A DNA stretch of 64,000 nucleotides from Ferruginibacter albus. GTDB taxonomy: Bacteria > Bacteroidota > Bacteroidia > Chitinophagales > Chitinophagaceae. The notes under the pieces are model-generated. The model was not told the origin of the DNA. It saw only the letters and a list, made by a program, of their open reading frames with translations, and made no database searches. Position numbers and translations under genes: made by a program. How positions within the stretch are numbered: position 1 is the stretch's first letter; every line of letters begins with the position of its first letter. The stretch is from assembly GCF_020042285.1 (NCBI RefSeq), contig NZ_CP083388.1:2816001-2880000 (forward strand). The letters are read 5' to 3'. Shown here piece after piece: positions 36,978-44,694 of this stretch.

Positions 36978-37928
36978 ATGAACATTAGCATTGATATGAT
37001 GGGTGGCGATCATGCGCCACTGGAAGCAGTAAAAGGTGTTGCTCTTTTTTTGAAAGAAGCTGCAAACAATGTTCATCTTACACTTATCGGTGAAGAAAAT
37101 GCGATAAAAGAATTATTGACTCAACATAACATCCCTGCTCAAAACATAACCGTTGTAAATGCTACACAGGTTATTGAAATGCAGGAGCATCCCACCAAAG
37201 CTTTAAGAGAAAAACAACAATCTTCCATCGCTATCGGGTTTCAATTATTAGCTTCCGGAAAAACGGAAGCATTCATCAGCGCAGGTAATACCGGGGCTAT
37301 GATGGTAGGCGCTTTGTTCAGCATTAAGGCAATTGAAGGGGTGAGCCGCCCAACTATTGGAGCTTATATGCCAAGAGAAAATGGAAAGCTGGGCTTATTG
37401 CTGGATGCCGGCATCAATGCTGATTGCAAACCTGAGAACTTAGATCAATTTGCCATATTGGGTTCTTTATTTGCTGAACATATTTTGGGCATTGAGCATC
37501 CTAAAGTAGGCTTGCTGAATATTGGTGAGGAAGAAGGAAAAGGAAATTTATTGGCGCAAGCCACCTATCCTTTATTAAAAGAAAACAATCTCATCAACTT
37601 TGTTGGGAATATAGAAGGCAGGGATATTTTATTGGACAAGGCCGATGTAATGGTCTGTGAAGGCTTTACGGGAAATGTAGTATTGAAAATGGCTGAAAGC
37701 GTTTTTGATATTGTACAACGCAGAAATATAAAAGACGAACATTTTGACCGCTTTGATTTTGAAGCATATGGCGGCGTTCCTGTTTTGGGGGTAGCCAAGC
37801 CCGTTATCATAGGACATGGAATTTCTCATGCCCTGGCATTTAAAAACATGATCATTACTGCACAGAAAATGATCGAGAAAGATCTGCTGCAAAAAATGAA
37901 AGAAGTATTTATCTCCAAAACTTCCTGA
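36978..37928 (+). CDS. plsX: Phosphate acyltransferase PlsX
   Basis: 316 aa. SIDMMGGDHAPLEAVKG at the N-terminus, then EMQEHPTKALREKQQSS, FISAGNTGAMMVGAL, GLLLDAGINADCKPENL, GLLNIGEEEGKGN and CEGFTGNVVLKMAE are PlsX signatures. It forms acyl-phosphate from acyl-ACP, the first step of phosphatidic acid synthesis with PlsY. A -7-like TATTTTTG at 36919-36926 may give it an additional promoter. fabH, which usually follows plsX, is absent; beta-barrel proteins follow instead. Confidence 0.97.
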   Translation: MNISIDMMGGDHAPLEAVKGVALFLKEAANNVHLTLIGEENAIKELLTQHNIPAQNITVVNATQVIEMQEHPTKALREKQQSSIAIGFQLLASGKTEAFISAGNTGAMMVGALFSIKAIEGVSRPTIGAYMPRENGKLGLLLDAGINADCKPENLDQFAILGSLFAEHILGIEHPKVGLLNIGEEEGKGNLLAQATYPLLKENNLINFVGNIEGRDILLDKADVMVCEGFTGNVVLKMAESVFDIVQRRNIKDEHFDRFDFEAYGGVPVLGVAKPVIIGHGISHALAFKNMIITAQKMIEKDLLQKMKEVFISKTS

Positions 37929-38081
37929 TCAACTTTCTTTTTAGGGTGTAACTTTTTTTGCTCAACAGCATTACTATTGTTGACGGGCTGCCTGATTGAA
38001 GCGGCACCGTAGCGCAGCGAAGGTATAGCGTAAAGCAGGAACCGTATTTGAAGAAAGATAAAAAGACGAGAGCCCATAAAT

Positions 38082-38114
38082 AAAAAACCGCTACATAAAT
38101 GCAGCGGTTTTTTT
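38082..38114. terminator. Bidirectional terminator between plsX and the beta-barrel genes
   Basis: AAAAAACCGCT / AGCGGTTTTTTT arms around a 10-base loop. Suitable for plsX (plus) and the outer-membrane protein gene ending at 38133 (minus). The 37929-38081 spacer has a GC-richer stretch without a recognisable frame. Confidence 0.85.
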
Positions 38115-38132
38115 ATAAATAATTCGAATGAA

Positions 38133-38633
38133 TTAGAAGCTATAAGCAGCTCTGATACCTGCGAAAGCAGAAGTACCACCATCTTTTGAAGCAGCTTGGT
38201 ATTTAGCTAAAATATCAAAGTTTTCGCTCACTTTGTAGCCTATACCAGGAGCATAAGTGAATGCGCTTCCACCACCACTTTCAGTAGAGAAAGACATACC
38301 AACTTGTACGCTACCATACCAGCTTTCGTTAAAATAATAACGACCACCTACTAATACAGGAATTAAACCTGAAGAAGGGAAACCGTCTTTAGCCATGAAA
38401 TTCAAATAACCAGCGTTTAATGTTACACCGATTGATGGATCAACCATATATTCACCTTGAACGCTACCGCCTATTGCGAAAGTTGAGATATTTCCTAAAT
38501 CTCCAACAGGAACGCCGGCTTCAACACCTACGCTGAATTTAAGATCTTTTGAATCTGATTTTTTGCTGTCTTGTGCTTTTGCAGAAAAAGTAGCTATTGC
38601 TACAACTGCCAAACTTAAAATTAACTTTTTCAT
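38133..38633 (-). CDS. Outer membrane beta-barrel protein
   Basis: 166 aa. Signal peptide KKLILSLAVVAIATFSAKAQ. The mature part alternates hydrophobic residues and ends with the aromatic IRAAYSF, as expected of an eight-strand barrel recognised by BAM. Strands such as YMVDPSIGVTLNAGYLNF, GGRYYFNESWYGSVQVGMSF and GIGYKVSENFDILAKYQA are visible. It is a paralogue of the next gene upstream, sharing the pattern GVEAGVPVGDLGNISTFAIG. Its function is structural or unknown. Confidence 0.9.
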   Translation of the reverse strand: MKKLILSLAVVAIATFSAKAQDSKKSDSKDLKFSVGVEAGVPVGDLGNISTFAIGGSVQGEYMVDPSIGVTLNAGYLNFMAKDGFPSSGLIPVLVGGRYYFNESWYGSVQVGMSFSTESGGGSAFTYAPGIGYKVSENFDILAKYQAASKDGGTSAFAGIRAAYSF

Positions 38634-38745
38634 GTTTTAGTTGTTTTTGGTTTAAAAATTCGTGTTCTAGTTATTAAAAAGAGTTAAAAATAAAAATTTA
38701 ATGATTTGCATAGATACCCTGAAATGGGTATTGGTTTAAACGGAA

Positions 38746-39258
38746 TTAAAAAATATATGCAGCTCTTATTCCCAAAGCGCTTAACGAACCGCCGCTAACA
38801 GCATATCCGTCGTACTTAAACGTTAAATCAACTGCTTTCCCCTTATTGGTTTTAAAATTATATCCAATTTGAGGAGAATAAGCAAAACCTGTTGTAGAAC
38901 TAAATGGAGAGCTAATGAAACCAACACCCAATTGAGCTCCCAAATGTAAACCATCACCAATATAATAGCGAGCCCCAATTCTTAACGGAAGAATAGTAGT
39001 TGCTTTATATTTTACACTTGAACTAATTGATTTTCCAAAATAATCAAGGAAACCAAAGTAAACTGTACCACTAACATTTTCCTGAAAAAAATGTTCAGCC
39101 TGCAGACTTGCTCCAATCCCAAAGGTAGAAACATCACCAAAACTCCCGGTAGGGAAACCTAATTCAACACCACCGCTAAAACGGGTGCCGTCTTTTTGAG
39201 CAAATGAGATGGATGCAAAAGAAATAGCAATAAGGGTTAATGCGAAGATTTTTCTCAT
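38746..39258 (-). CDS. Outer membrane beta-barrel protein, paralogue of the preceding entry
   Basis: 170 aa from ATG 39258; the longer TTG start at 39288 overlaps the promoter and is rejected. Signal peptide MRKIFALTLIAISFASISFAQ, then SGGVELGFPTGSFGDVSTFGIG, strikingly parallel to the neighbouring protein, and a C-terminal ALGIRAAYIF ending in an aromatic residue. The two genes are tandem duplicates that have diverged. Each seems to have its own control region. Confidence 0.9.
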   Translation of the reverse strand: MRKIFALTLIAISFASISFAQKDGTRFSGGVELGFPTGSFGDVSTFGIGASLQAEHFFQENVSGTVYFGFLDYFGKSISSSVKYKATTILPLRIGARYYIGDGLHLGAQLGVGFISSPFSSTTGFAYSPQIGYNFKTNKGKAVDLTFKYDGYAVSGGSLSALGIRAAYIF

Positions 39259-39285
39259 AAGTAGAATTCGTGCTTTTAGTGAGGG

Positions 39286-39317
39286 CAAAAGTAATAGGCT
39301 GGCTGCTTACTACCAAA
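39286..39317 (-). promoter_or_regulatory. Full Bacteroidota-type promoter of the beta-barrel gene
   Basis: On the minus strand: TTTG (39317-39314), a 20-base spacer, TACTTTTG (39293-39286), then 27 bases to the ATG at 39258. One of the best promoters of the window. Confidence 0.75.
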
Positions 39318-39514
39318 TACTAACACATATAAATTTTCAACAAAAAGAGACAATTGGTGCATAATTCCCATATGACAAATCACAATCAATTGATAATAAA
39401 ACAATTATGATAATACGGCAAAACAGACTTCATTAATTAAAGAAAGAGTTAATTTTTGACAAAAAGCTGATTATCATTACTTAAAATTTGGCCTTAAATG
39501 TCGTTTAAGATCAT

Positions 39515-40246
39515 TTATAGGAGGGATAATACCTGCTGCAGATCATCGGGAGTATCTATACTATAACTTTCAAAACCGGTTTCTACGCACTTGATCTTAT
39601 ATCCATTTTGTAACCAGCGGAGCTGCTCTAAAGACTCAGCTTTTTCTAACGAAGAAACCGGCAGTTTGGTTATTTTTTCCAATACATCCGTACGATAGGC
39701 GTACATTCCTACATGGCGATAATAATTGTGATGCAAATGCCATTCCTTCTCAGAAACATTTTTTAAGTAAGGAATTACACTTCGGGTAAAATACAACGCT
39801 TCATTATTGGAGTTTAAAACGATGCGTGCTTTATCCGGGTTAAATAAGGTTTTATGATCTGTGATCTTTTGCATTTGGGTTGCCAGTTCCACCGTTCCGT
39901 CCAACACTGTAGCTAATTCATCTATTTGTTTTGGGTTGATGATGGGTTCATCGCCCTGTATATTAATTATGTATTGATAGTTTTCATTCAGTTGCTGTAA
40001 CGCATCCCAACACCTGTCCGTTCCACTTGGATGATGAATTGCAGTCATTACCACTTCACCGCCGAAACCTTTTACATGATCGTAAATACGTTCATCATCA
40101 GTAGCAACAATAATTTTTTTTAATAAGGATGATTGTGATGCTTGCTCATATACCCGCCGTATCATGCTCTTTCCTTTAATATCTGCCAAAGGCTTGCCGG
40201 GAAACCTTGTACTGGCATAGCGTGCAGGTATAATACCAACTATCAT
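39515..40246 (-). CDS. kdsB: 3-deoxy-manno-octulosonate cytidylyltransferase (CMP-Kdo synthetase)
   Basis: 243 aa, usual length. IIPARYASTRFPGKPLADI (CTP-binding start), VATDDERIYDHV, INIQGDEPII, and the Kdo-side HVGMYAYRTDVLEKI identify KdsB. It activates Kdo with CTP to CMP-Kdo for transfer by WaaA. It overlaps the phosphatase gene by four bases (ATGA), which suggests translational coupling, and is the last gene of the Kdo operon. Confidence 0.97.
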   Translation of the reverse strand: MIVGIIPARYASTRFPGKPLADIKGKSMIRRVYEQASQSSLLKKIIVATDDERIYDHVKGFGGEVVMTAIHHPSGTDRCWDALQQLNENYQYIINIQGDEPIINPKQIDELATVLDGTVELATQMQKITDHKTLFNPDKARIVLNSNNEALYFTRSVIPYLKNVSEKEWHLHHNYYRHVGMYAYRTDVLEKITKLPVSSLEKAESLEQLRWLQNGYKIKCVETGFESYSIDTPDDLQQVLSLL

Positions 40247-40941
40247 TGCGGAACTTGTTCGGTGATTTGATTATTTAGAACAGTATAAAAACCGGTAGGC
40301 AATTCATTACGCTTTGCAAAATAAGTTTGATAATCGTTGGTAAAAGTAGAACGCTGCGTAATGGTTTCTTCAAATAATCCGCTTAAATGCATTGCAACTT
40401 CTGTTATTTCACGAATAGCACCATTGGCACCGCTGTGAAAGCTAACATAGTCTACCAGGTTATTCTTAATAGCGTAATCAATTAATAATGTATTGCAGGA
40501 ATGTGCTACCATCATTCTTAAGCCGCAAATTTTAGCTGCAGAAAAATCCAGCACATCATCAAACACAAATAATACTTCGGAGGGTTTTAAATTGTTTTCA
40601 TAACAGAAATGCTGTAATGCGGTCTCTTTATGTTTTACTCTATAATAAACATCGTTCAGATGTTCACGCTGTGCAAAATGAAAACCTGTTTTATTTTGCT
40701 CGCCGGTGATGATAGCTGTAGCAGCCATTTCTCCATTACTTTTTAAATAATGATTAAAGCGCAGCAGGTTGATGCCCATGGAATCGATCTCACTGAACAT
40801 GCTGGTACCATCACTATATTTTACGCCATTCGTAAACACACCGTCCCAATCAAAAATAAATGCTTTAATGTGCTGCAGTTTTTCTTTGATCGTTTCAGGA
40901 GATGAAACAAATTTGCCTTTGAATATTTCTGATGGATTCAT
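40243..40941 (-). CDS. kdsC: KdsC-like HAD phosphatase (Kdo-8-phosphate phosphatase)
   Basis: 232 aa. The HAD motif I is FIFDWDGVFTNG (residues ~31-42), matching the KdsC form DxDGVxTDG. Motif II TAIITGEQ and motif III/IV VLFVFDDVLDFSAAKICGL follow. The last ~60 residues are an extension beyond the ~175-aa KdsC core. Context (kdsA, kdsB) supports removal of phosphate from Kdo-8-P. It starts one base into the stop of the transaldolase-CBS gene (TAATG), so translation is probably coupled. NeuB-pathway phosphatases are the close alternative. Confidence 0.85.
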   Translation of the reverse strand: MNPSEIFKGKFVSSPETIKEKLQHIKAFIFDWDGVFTNGVKYSDGTSMFSEIDSMGINLLRFNHYLKSNGEMAATAIITGEQNKTGFHFAQREHLNDVYYRVKHKETALQHFCYENNLKPSEVLFVFDDVLDFSAAKICGLRMMVAHSCNTLLIDYAIKNNLVDYVSFHSGANGAIREITEVAMHLSGLFEETITQRSTFTNDYQTYFAKRNELPTGFYTVLNNQITEQVPQ

Positions 40942-41954
40942 TAATTCGCTTCCAGGTTTTGAATATCTAACATTCCAACGGGTTTTTCACCGCTCACTAC
41001 CATTATTGTATCAACGTTTGTTTTTTTGAATATTGCCAAAGCATCATTCAGCAAAGCATCCGCTTCAATGCTAACAGGTTGTTTATAAGTAAGGTCGCTT
41101 AATTTTTTAGAAAGGATCGTTTCTCCTTCTGTTTGTAAATACCTGCGAAGATCGCCATCTGTGAATACTCCTTTCACTGAACCATTACCGTTCGTAACGA
41201 TCACTGCGCCAAAACCAAAATCGGTCATTTTAACAATAGCATCTTTAACTATTGTATTGGCATCTACAATTGGATTTTTACTATTGATGGCTTCTTTTAC
41301 CGTTGTTGTCATTAAACGGGTATCACGATAGAATTGCTCCGTACCAACAGTAGTGAAATTATTTTCAGTTAATGATTTTAATACTTTTAAAGGAACAGTG
41401 ATGGTATGTACACCAATATTAATGGCATTGCGCACATGTTCATTATGACGAACAGAACTGAACATGATCTTGGTATCATAGCCGTACGTATTCACAGCAT
41501 CTACACATTGTTCTACTAACGCCAATGCATCATGCCCTTGATCTTGCAAACGACCAACCAACGGACAAACATAAGTAGCGCCTGCATGCATTGCCATATA
41601 TGCTTGTTGTAAAGTGTACACCAAATGTACGTTTACCAATAACCCATCATTGCGAAGCAGTTTACAAGCTCTTACACCTTCCAATGAAACCGGAATTTTA
41701 AAAACGGTACGTTTAGGATCTAACCCCAAGTTTAATTGACGATGTGCTTCTTTTACTACTTCTTCGGCTGTATTACCCAATGCTTCAATCTGCAATACAG
41801 GAACTATTTTTGAAAGCTTTATAATAGTGCCGTCTACATCGGTTATACCTTCACGTTGCATGAAAGTAGGAGTTGTTGTAAGTCCATCTAAAAAGCCAAG
41901 CTTAAAGCCTTCTTCAATTTCTTTCAGGTTTGCTGAATCGAGATATAGTTCCAT
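40941..41954 (-). CDS. Transaldolase-like domain fused to a KdsD-type CBS pair, in the kdsD position
   Basis: 337 aa. Residues 1-~215 align by eye with the small transaldolase/fructose-6-phosphate aldolase family: MELYLDSANLKEIEEG (Asp6), LTTTPT (26-30, where the family usually has TTNPS), TVFKIPVSLEGVRACKLL with the Schiff-base lysine at Lys86, and NVHLVYTLQQAYMAMHAGA. Residues ~225-337 are two CBS domains; GVFTDGDLRR (262-271) is the hallmark of KdsD/GutQ sugar-phosphate isomerases, where CBS domains follow an SIS domain. Here the SIS domain is absent and replaced by the aldolase-like barrel. The gene sits kdsA - this - kdsC - kdsB, exactly where kdsD is usually found. It might supply or regulate arabinose-5-phosphate; this is inference. 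ATG 41954. Confidence 0.88.
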   Translation of the reverse strand: MELYLDSANLKEIEEGFKLGFLDGLTTTPTFMQREGITDVDGTIIKLSKIVPVLQIEALGNTAEEVVKEAHRQLNLGLDPKRTVFKIPVSLEGVRACKLLRNDGLLVNVHLVYTLQQAYMAMHAGATYVCPLVGRLQDQGHDALALVEQCVDAVNTYGYDTKIMFSSVRHNEHVRNAINIGVHTITVPLKVLKSLTENNFTTVGTEQFYRDTRLMTTTVKEAINSKNPIVDANTIVKDAIVKMTDFGFGAVIVTNGNGSVKGVFTDGDLRRYLQTEGETILSKKLSDLTYKQPVSIEADALLNDALAIFKKTNVDTIMVVSGEKPVGMLDIQNLEAN

Positions 41955-41980
41955 GTTTTTATTTTAATAAGGCAAAAGTA

Positions 41981-42817
41981 TTACTTATTACGATACTTCA
42001 CTTCTATCGCATGTAACTCCAATAATGGTTTTAAAAACTCTTCGAGGTCGTAAACACATAACTGGCTGGCTGCATCGCACAAGGCTTTTTCAGGTTCAGG
42101 GTGTGTTTCAATAAATACTCCGTCTACTCCTGATGCCACTCCTGCCCTGCTTAATACGGGCAAAAATTCTCTTGCACCGCCTTTTGCATCTGCACTTGGA
42201 ATACCATATTTACGAATAGAATGTGTAATATCAAAAACCACCGGATAACCTAATTGTCCCATGTGATAGAAACTGCGTGGGTCAACGATCAGATCATTAT
42301 AACCCATAGTGTAGCCTCTTTCTGTCAAGATAATTTTATCATTACCGGCTTCTACGCATTTGGTTACCGGGTGTTTCATGTTTTCGGGAGCCAGGAATTG
42401 TCCGTGCTTGATATTAATAACAGCACCTGTTTTTGCAGCTGCTACCATTAATTCCGTTTGCATACATAAGTAGGCAGGAATTTGTAATACATCGCATACT
42501 TCTGCAGCAGGGGCCGCCTGGTAAGGATAGTGAATATCTGTCAATACAGGAAAACCAAACTGTTCTTTTATTTTAGCCAGGATCTTTACCCCTTTTTCCA
42601 ACCCTGGTCCGTTATAATATTTTAAACTGCTGCGATTATCTTTTGTAAAGGATGATTTATAGATAATATTGATATTCAGCCTGGCGCTTACTTCTTTTAG
42701 CTTTTCGGCGGTTTTCATCATTATTGATTCTTCTTCAATAACGCATGGTCCGGAAATAACAAACAATTCATCGGCGCCACAAGAGATATTGCCGACATTG
42801 ATTTTTTTATTACTCAT
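41981..42817 (-). CDS. kdsA: Kdo-8-phosphate synthase
   Basis: 278 aa, usual length. VISGPCVIEEE near the N-terminus, YKSSFTKDNRSS, GFPVLTDIHYPYQA, INIKHGQFLAPENM, ILTERGYTMGYNDLIVDPRS, PVVFDITHSIRKYG and ETHPEPEKALCD match KdsA. It condenses arabinose-5-phosphate with PEP to Kdo-8-phosphate. First gene of the Kdo operon behind a predicted promoter, and 26 bases upstream of the transaldolase-CBS gene. Confidence 0.97.
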   Translation of the reverse strand: MSNKKINVGNISCGADELFVISGPCVIEEESIMMKTAEKLKEVSARLNINIIYKSSFTKDNRSSLKYYNGPGLEKGVKILAKIKEQFGFPVLTDIHYPYQAAPAAEVCDVLQIPAYLCMQTELMVAAAKTGAVINIKHGQFLAPENMKHPVTKCVEAGNDKIILTERGYTMGYNDLIVDPRSFYHMGQLGYPVVFDITHSIRKYGIPSADAKGGAREFLPVLSRAGVASGVDGVFIETHPEPEKALCDAASQLCVYDLEEFLKPLLELHAIEVKYRNK

Positions 42818-42840
42818 TTACAATTGAATTTAATTCGCCG

Positions 42841-42848
42841 CAAAGGTA
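42841..42848 (-). promoter_or_regulatory. Predicted -7 element of the Kdo operon
   Basis: TACCTTTG on the minus strand, exact TAnnTTTG, 24 bases before the kdsA ATG. Confidence 0.55.
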
Positions 42849-42928
42849 CAGGTAATGTACTAATTTGATAATACTGCTAATATGCTAATTTGAAGAGTTA
42901 GTTACATGCAAAAAGTAGCAAACTACTA

Positions 42929-44161
42929 TTACAATTTAATAAGATCAAGAATCTTTTGCGTTGCACCGGCTTGTTCTTTCATAAACGCTAATAATGCCTG
43001 GTGAATATTTTGATAGTACAACTCTTCGCCTGAAAGATTTATTAATACGGCTTTACATTCCTCCGCATTCGTAACAGGAAAACAAAACTCTTTTTCTACT
43101 AACAGGTTTGCTTCAATGAATCTTTTATAATTAGGTCCGATAATTACAGGAAGTCCAAATACTGCAGGCTCTAAGGTATTATGAATGCCCGTTCTAAAAC
43201 CGCCTCCCACAAAAGCTATTTGTCCATATTGGTATAAAGATGATAGCATGCCAATATTATCAATGATCAATACCCTGTCGTTGATATAATTCTTTTGCAA
43301 TGAAAGACTCGAATACAAAACTGCACCTTCAAAAAATTGTAGCACTTCTGCTATACGTTTTTGAGAAACTTCATGAGGTGCAATAATCAATTTATAATTA
43401 GCAGGCAGTGCTGATAAACTTTCGAACAAGATTTTTTCATCATTCTGCCAGCTACTTCCTGCAATTAAAACAGGATCGTTGCCAATAAAGTGTTCTACTA
43501 ACGGCAATTGTTTTTTGTTGGCAGCAATTGACAAAACCCTGTCGTAACGGGTATCTCCTGCCACAATAACCTTAGTTTCATCAACAATATTTTTTATCAA
43601 TTCTTTACTGCTTTCATCCTGTACAAAAATGAAGGTGAAACATTGCAGCATTTTTCTGAATAAACCTCCATACCATTTAAAGAAAGGTTGTTCTTTGCGG
43701 AACGGTGCTGAAATAATTATTGCAGGAATGTTCTGCCGGTGAAGCATATGTAAATAATGATACCAAAACTCGTACTTAACAAATATTGCTAACGCAGGAT
43801 TTACAGTTTGTATAAACTGTGCTGCATTCGTTTTTGTATCTATCGGCAAATAGAAAACATAGTCTGCATATTGATAGTTGTTTCTTAATTCATAACCGGA
43901 TGGCGAGAAGAAAGTAAGTACAATTCTATATTGAGGATATTTTTCTTTTACTGCTTCTATTAAATTTCTCCCTTGTTCAAATTCTCCTACAGATGCACAG
44001 TGTACCCAGATGCGTTTTTCATTTGGCTGTAGTTTGTCTTTACTATTTTGTTGCCAATTCTTTCTTCCTTCTATCCATTGCTTTGCTTTTGGTTTAAAAA
44101 AGGATGCAATAAATATAGCTAAGCCGTATAAACGAATGACTATGTTGTAAAGGAAAAGCAT
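42929..44161 (-). CDS. waaA: Kdo transferase WaaA (KdtA)
   Basis: 410 aa from ATG 44161; the frame continues to 44206 but the family starts with MxxLYNxxIRLYGLAI, as here. A membrane anchor fills the first ~22 residues. Then WVHCASVGEFEQGRNLIEAV (the KdtA donor-side start), TFFSPSGYELR, DYVFYLPIDT, VKYEFWYHYLHML, AGDTRYDRV, and the C-terminal GGFRTGIHNTLEPAVFGLPVIIGPNYKRF. It transfers Kdo from CMP-Kdo to lipid A precursor at the inner membrane. It lies on the same strand upstream of kdsA. Confidence 0.95.
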   Translation of the reverse strand: MLFLYNIVIRLYGLAIFIASFFKPKAKQWIEGRKNWQQNSKDKLQPNEKRIWVHCASVGEFEQGRNLIEAVKEKYPQYRIVLTFFSPSGYELRNNYQYADYVFYLPIDTKTNAAQFIQTVNPALAIFVKYEFWYHYLHMLHRQNIPAIIISAPFRKEQPFFKWYGGLFRKMLQCFTFIFVQDESSKELIKNIVDETKVIVAGDTRYDRVLSIAANKKQLPLVEHFIGNDPVLIAGSSWQNDEKILFESLSALPANYKLIIAPHEVSQKRIAEVLQFFEGAVLYSSLSLQKNYINDRVLIIDNIGMLSSLYQYGQIAFVGGGFRTGIHNTLEPAVFGLPVIIGPNYKRFIEANLLVEKEFCFPVTNAEECKAVLINLSGEELYYQNIHQALLAFMKEQAGATQKILDLIKL

Positions 44162-44316
44162 TAATTGATCACACGATTTTTTGCGAATTTCACGAATTAA
44201 AGACAATTAGTTCAATTAGACTCAATTCGTGTAATAAAAAATTGAATAGAAATATGCCGTAAAAGGGAGTGACACAACAATGTTTAATAGTAGTACTAGG
44301 GCTAAGGACAAAAAAA

Positions 44317-44538
44317 TCATAAATACCTGATCGGGTTGCGTCTCGCATTCATGATATAACGCTTGATATTCATCCAAAAGGCTACAAAAAAATAAACCAC
44401 TACAGGAGAGCCGATGGTAAGAAAGGATATGTAAATAAAATATTTGCGGATGGTAGTAGTGGCAATGCCGAATTTTTCGCCAATGGCGGTGCACACACCA
44501 AATACATGCCACTCAATGAAATTGCGAAAACGGTTCAT
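44317..44538 (-). CDS. PspC-domain small membrane protein
   Basis: 73 aa. HVFGVCTAIGEKFGIATTTIRKYFIYISF corresponds to the PspC pattern GVcxGLAEyfgidptlvRlifv, followed by a hydrophobic segment (TIGSPVVVYFFVAFWMNI) and a basic tail. PspC domains take part in envelope-stress sensing in other bacteria; a free-standing single domain is common in Bacteroidota. ATG 44538, upstream of and on the same strand as waaA. Confidence 0.85.
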   Translation of the reverse strand: MNRFRNFIEWHVFGVCTAIGEKFGIATTTIRKYFIYISFLTIGSPVVVYFFVAFWMNIKRYIMNARRNPIRYL

Positions 44539-44616
44539 AGCTGCAATTTAAATAAAAAACGAAATCGTTGCCGTTAAAATTGTGTGATCGAATGCTCAGC
44601 CTTGGGCGTTTTTCAG

Positions 44617-44624
44617 TAAATTTG
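44617..44624 (+). promoter_or_regulatory. Predicted -7 element of the aconitase gene
   Basis: TAAATTTG, exact TAnnTTTG, 70 bases before the ATG at 44695. The leader in between is low in complexity (AAATCAAATTCTCAAATC type words). Confidence 0.5.
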
Positions 44625-44694
44625 CAACTCAATTTGCTGATGCTTCGTGCATTATCGAATCCAAATCAAATTCTCAAATCTCCAAATCTGCACT

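Noticed and set aside
36978..37928. Loss of fabH after plsX as a sign of rearrangement
   Set aside because: fabH is often found elsewhere in this phylum; its absence alone shows nothing.
37929..38081. GC-richer spacer as a pseudogene or REP element
   Set aside because: No frame or second copy in the window supports it.
44222..44512. 96-codon frame overlapping the PspC gene
   Set aside because: The PspC frame has the family motif; this one is its shadow.
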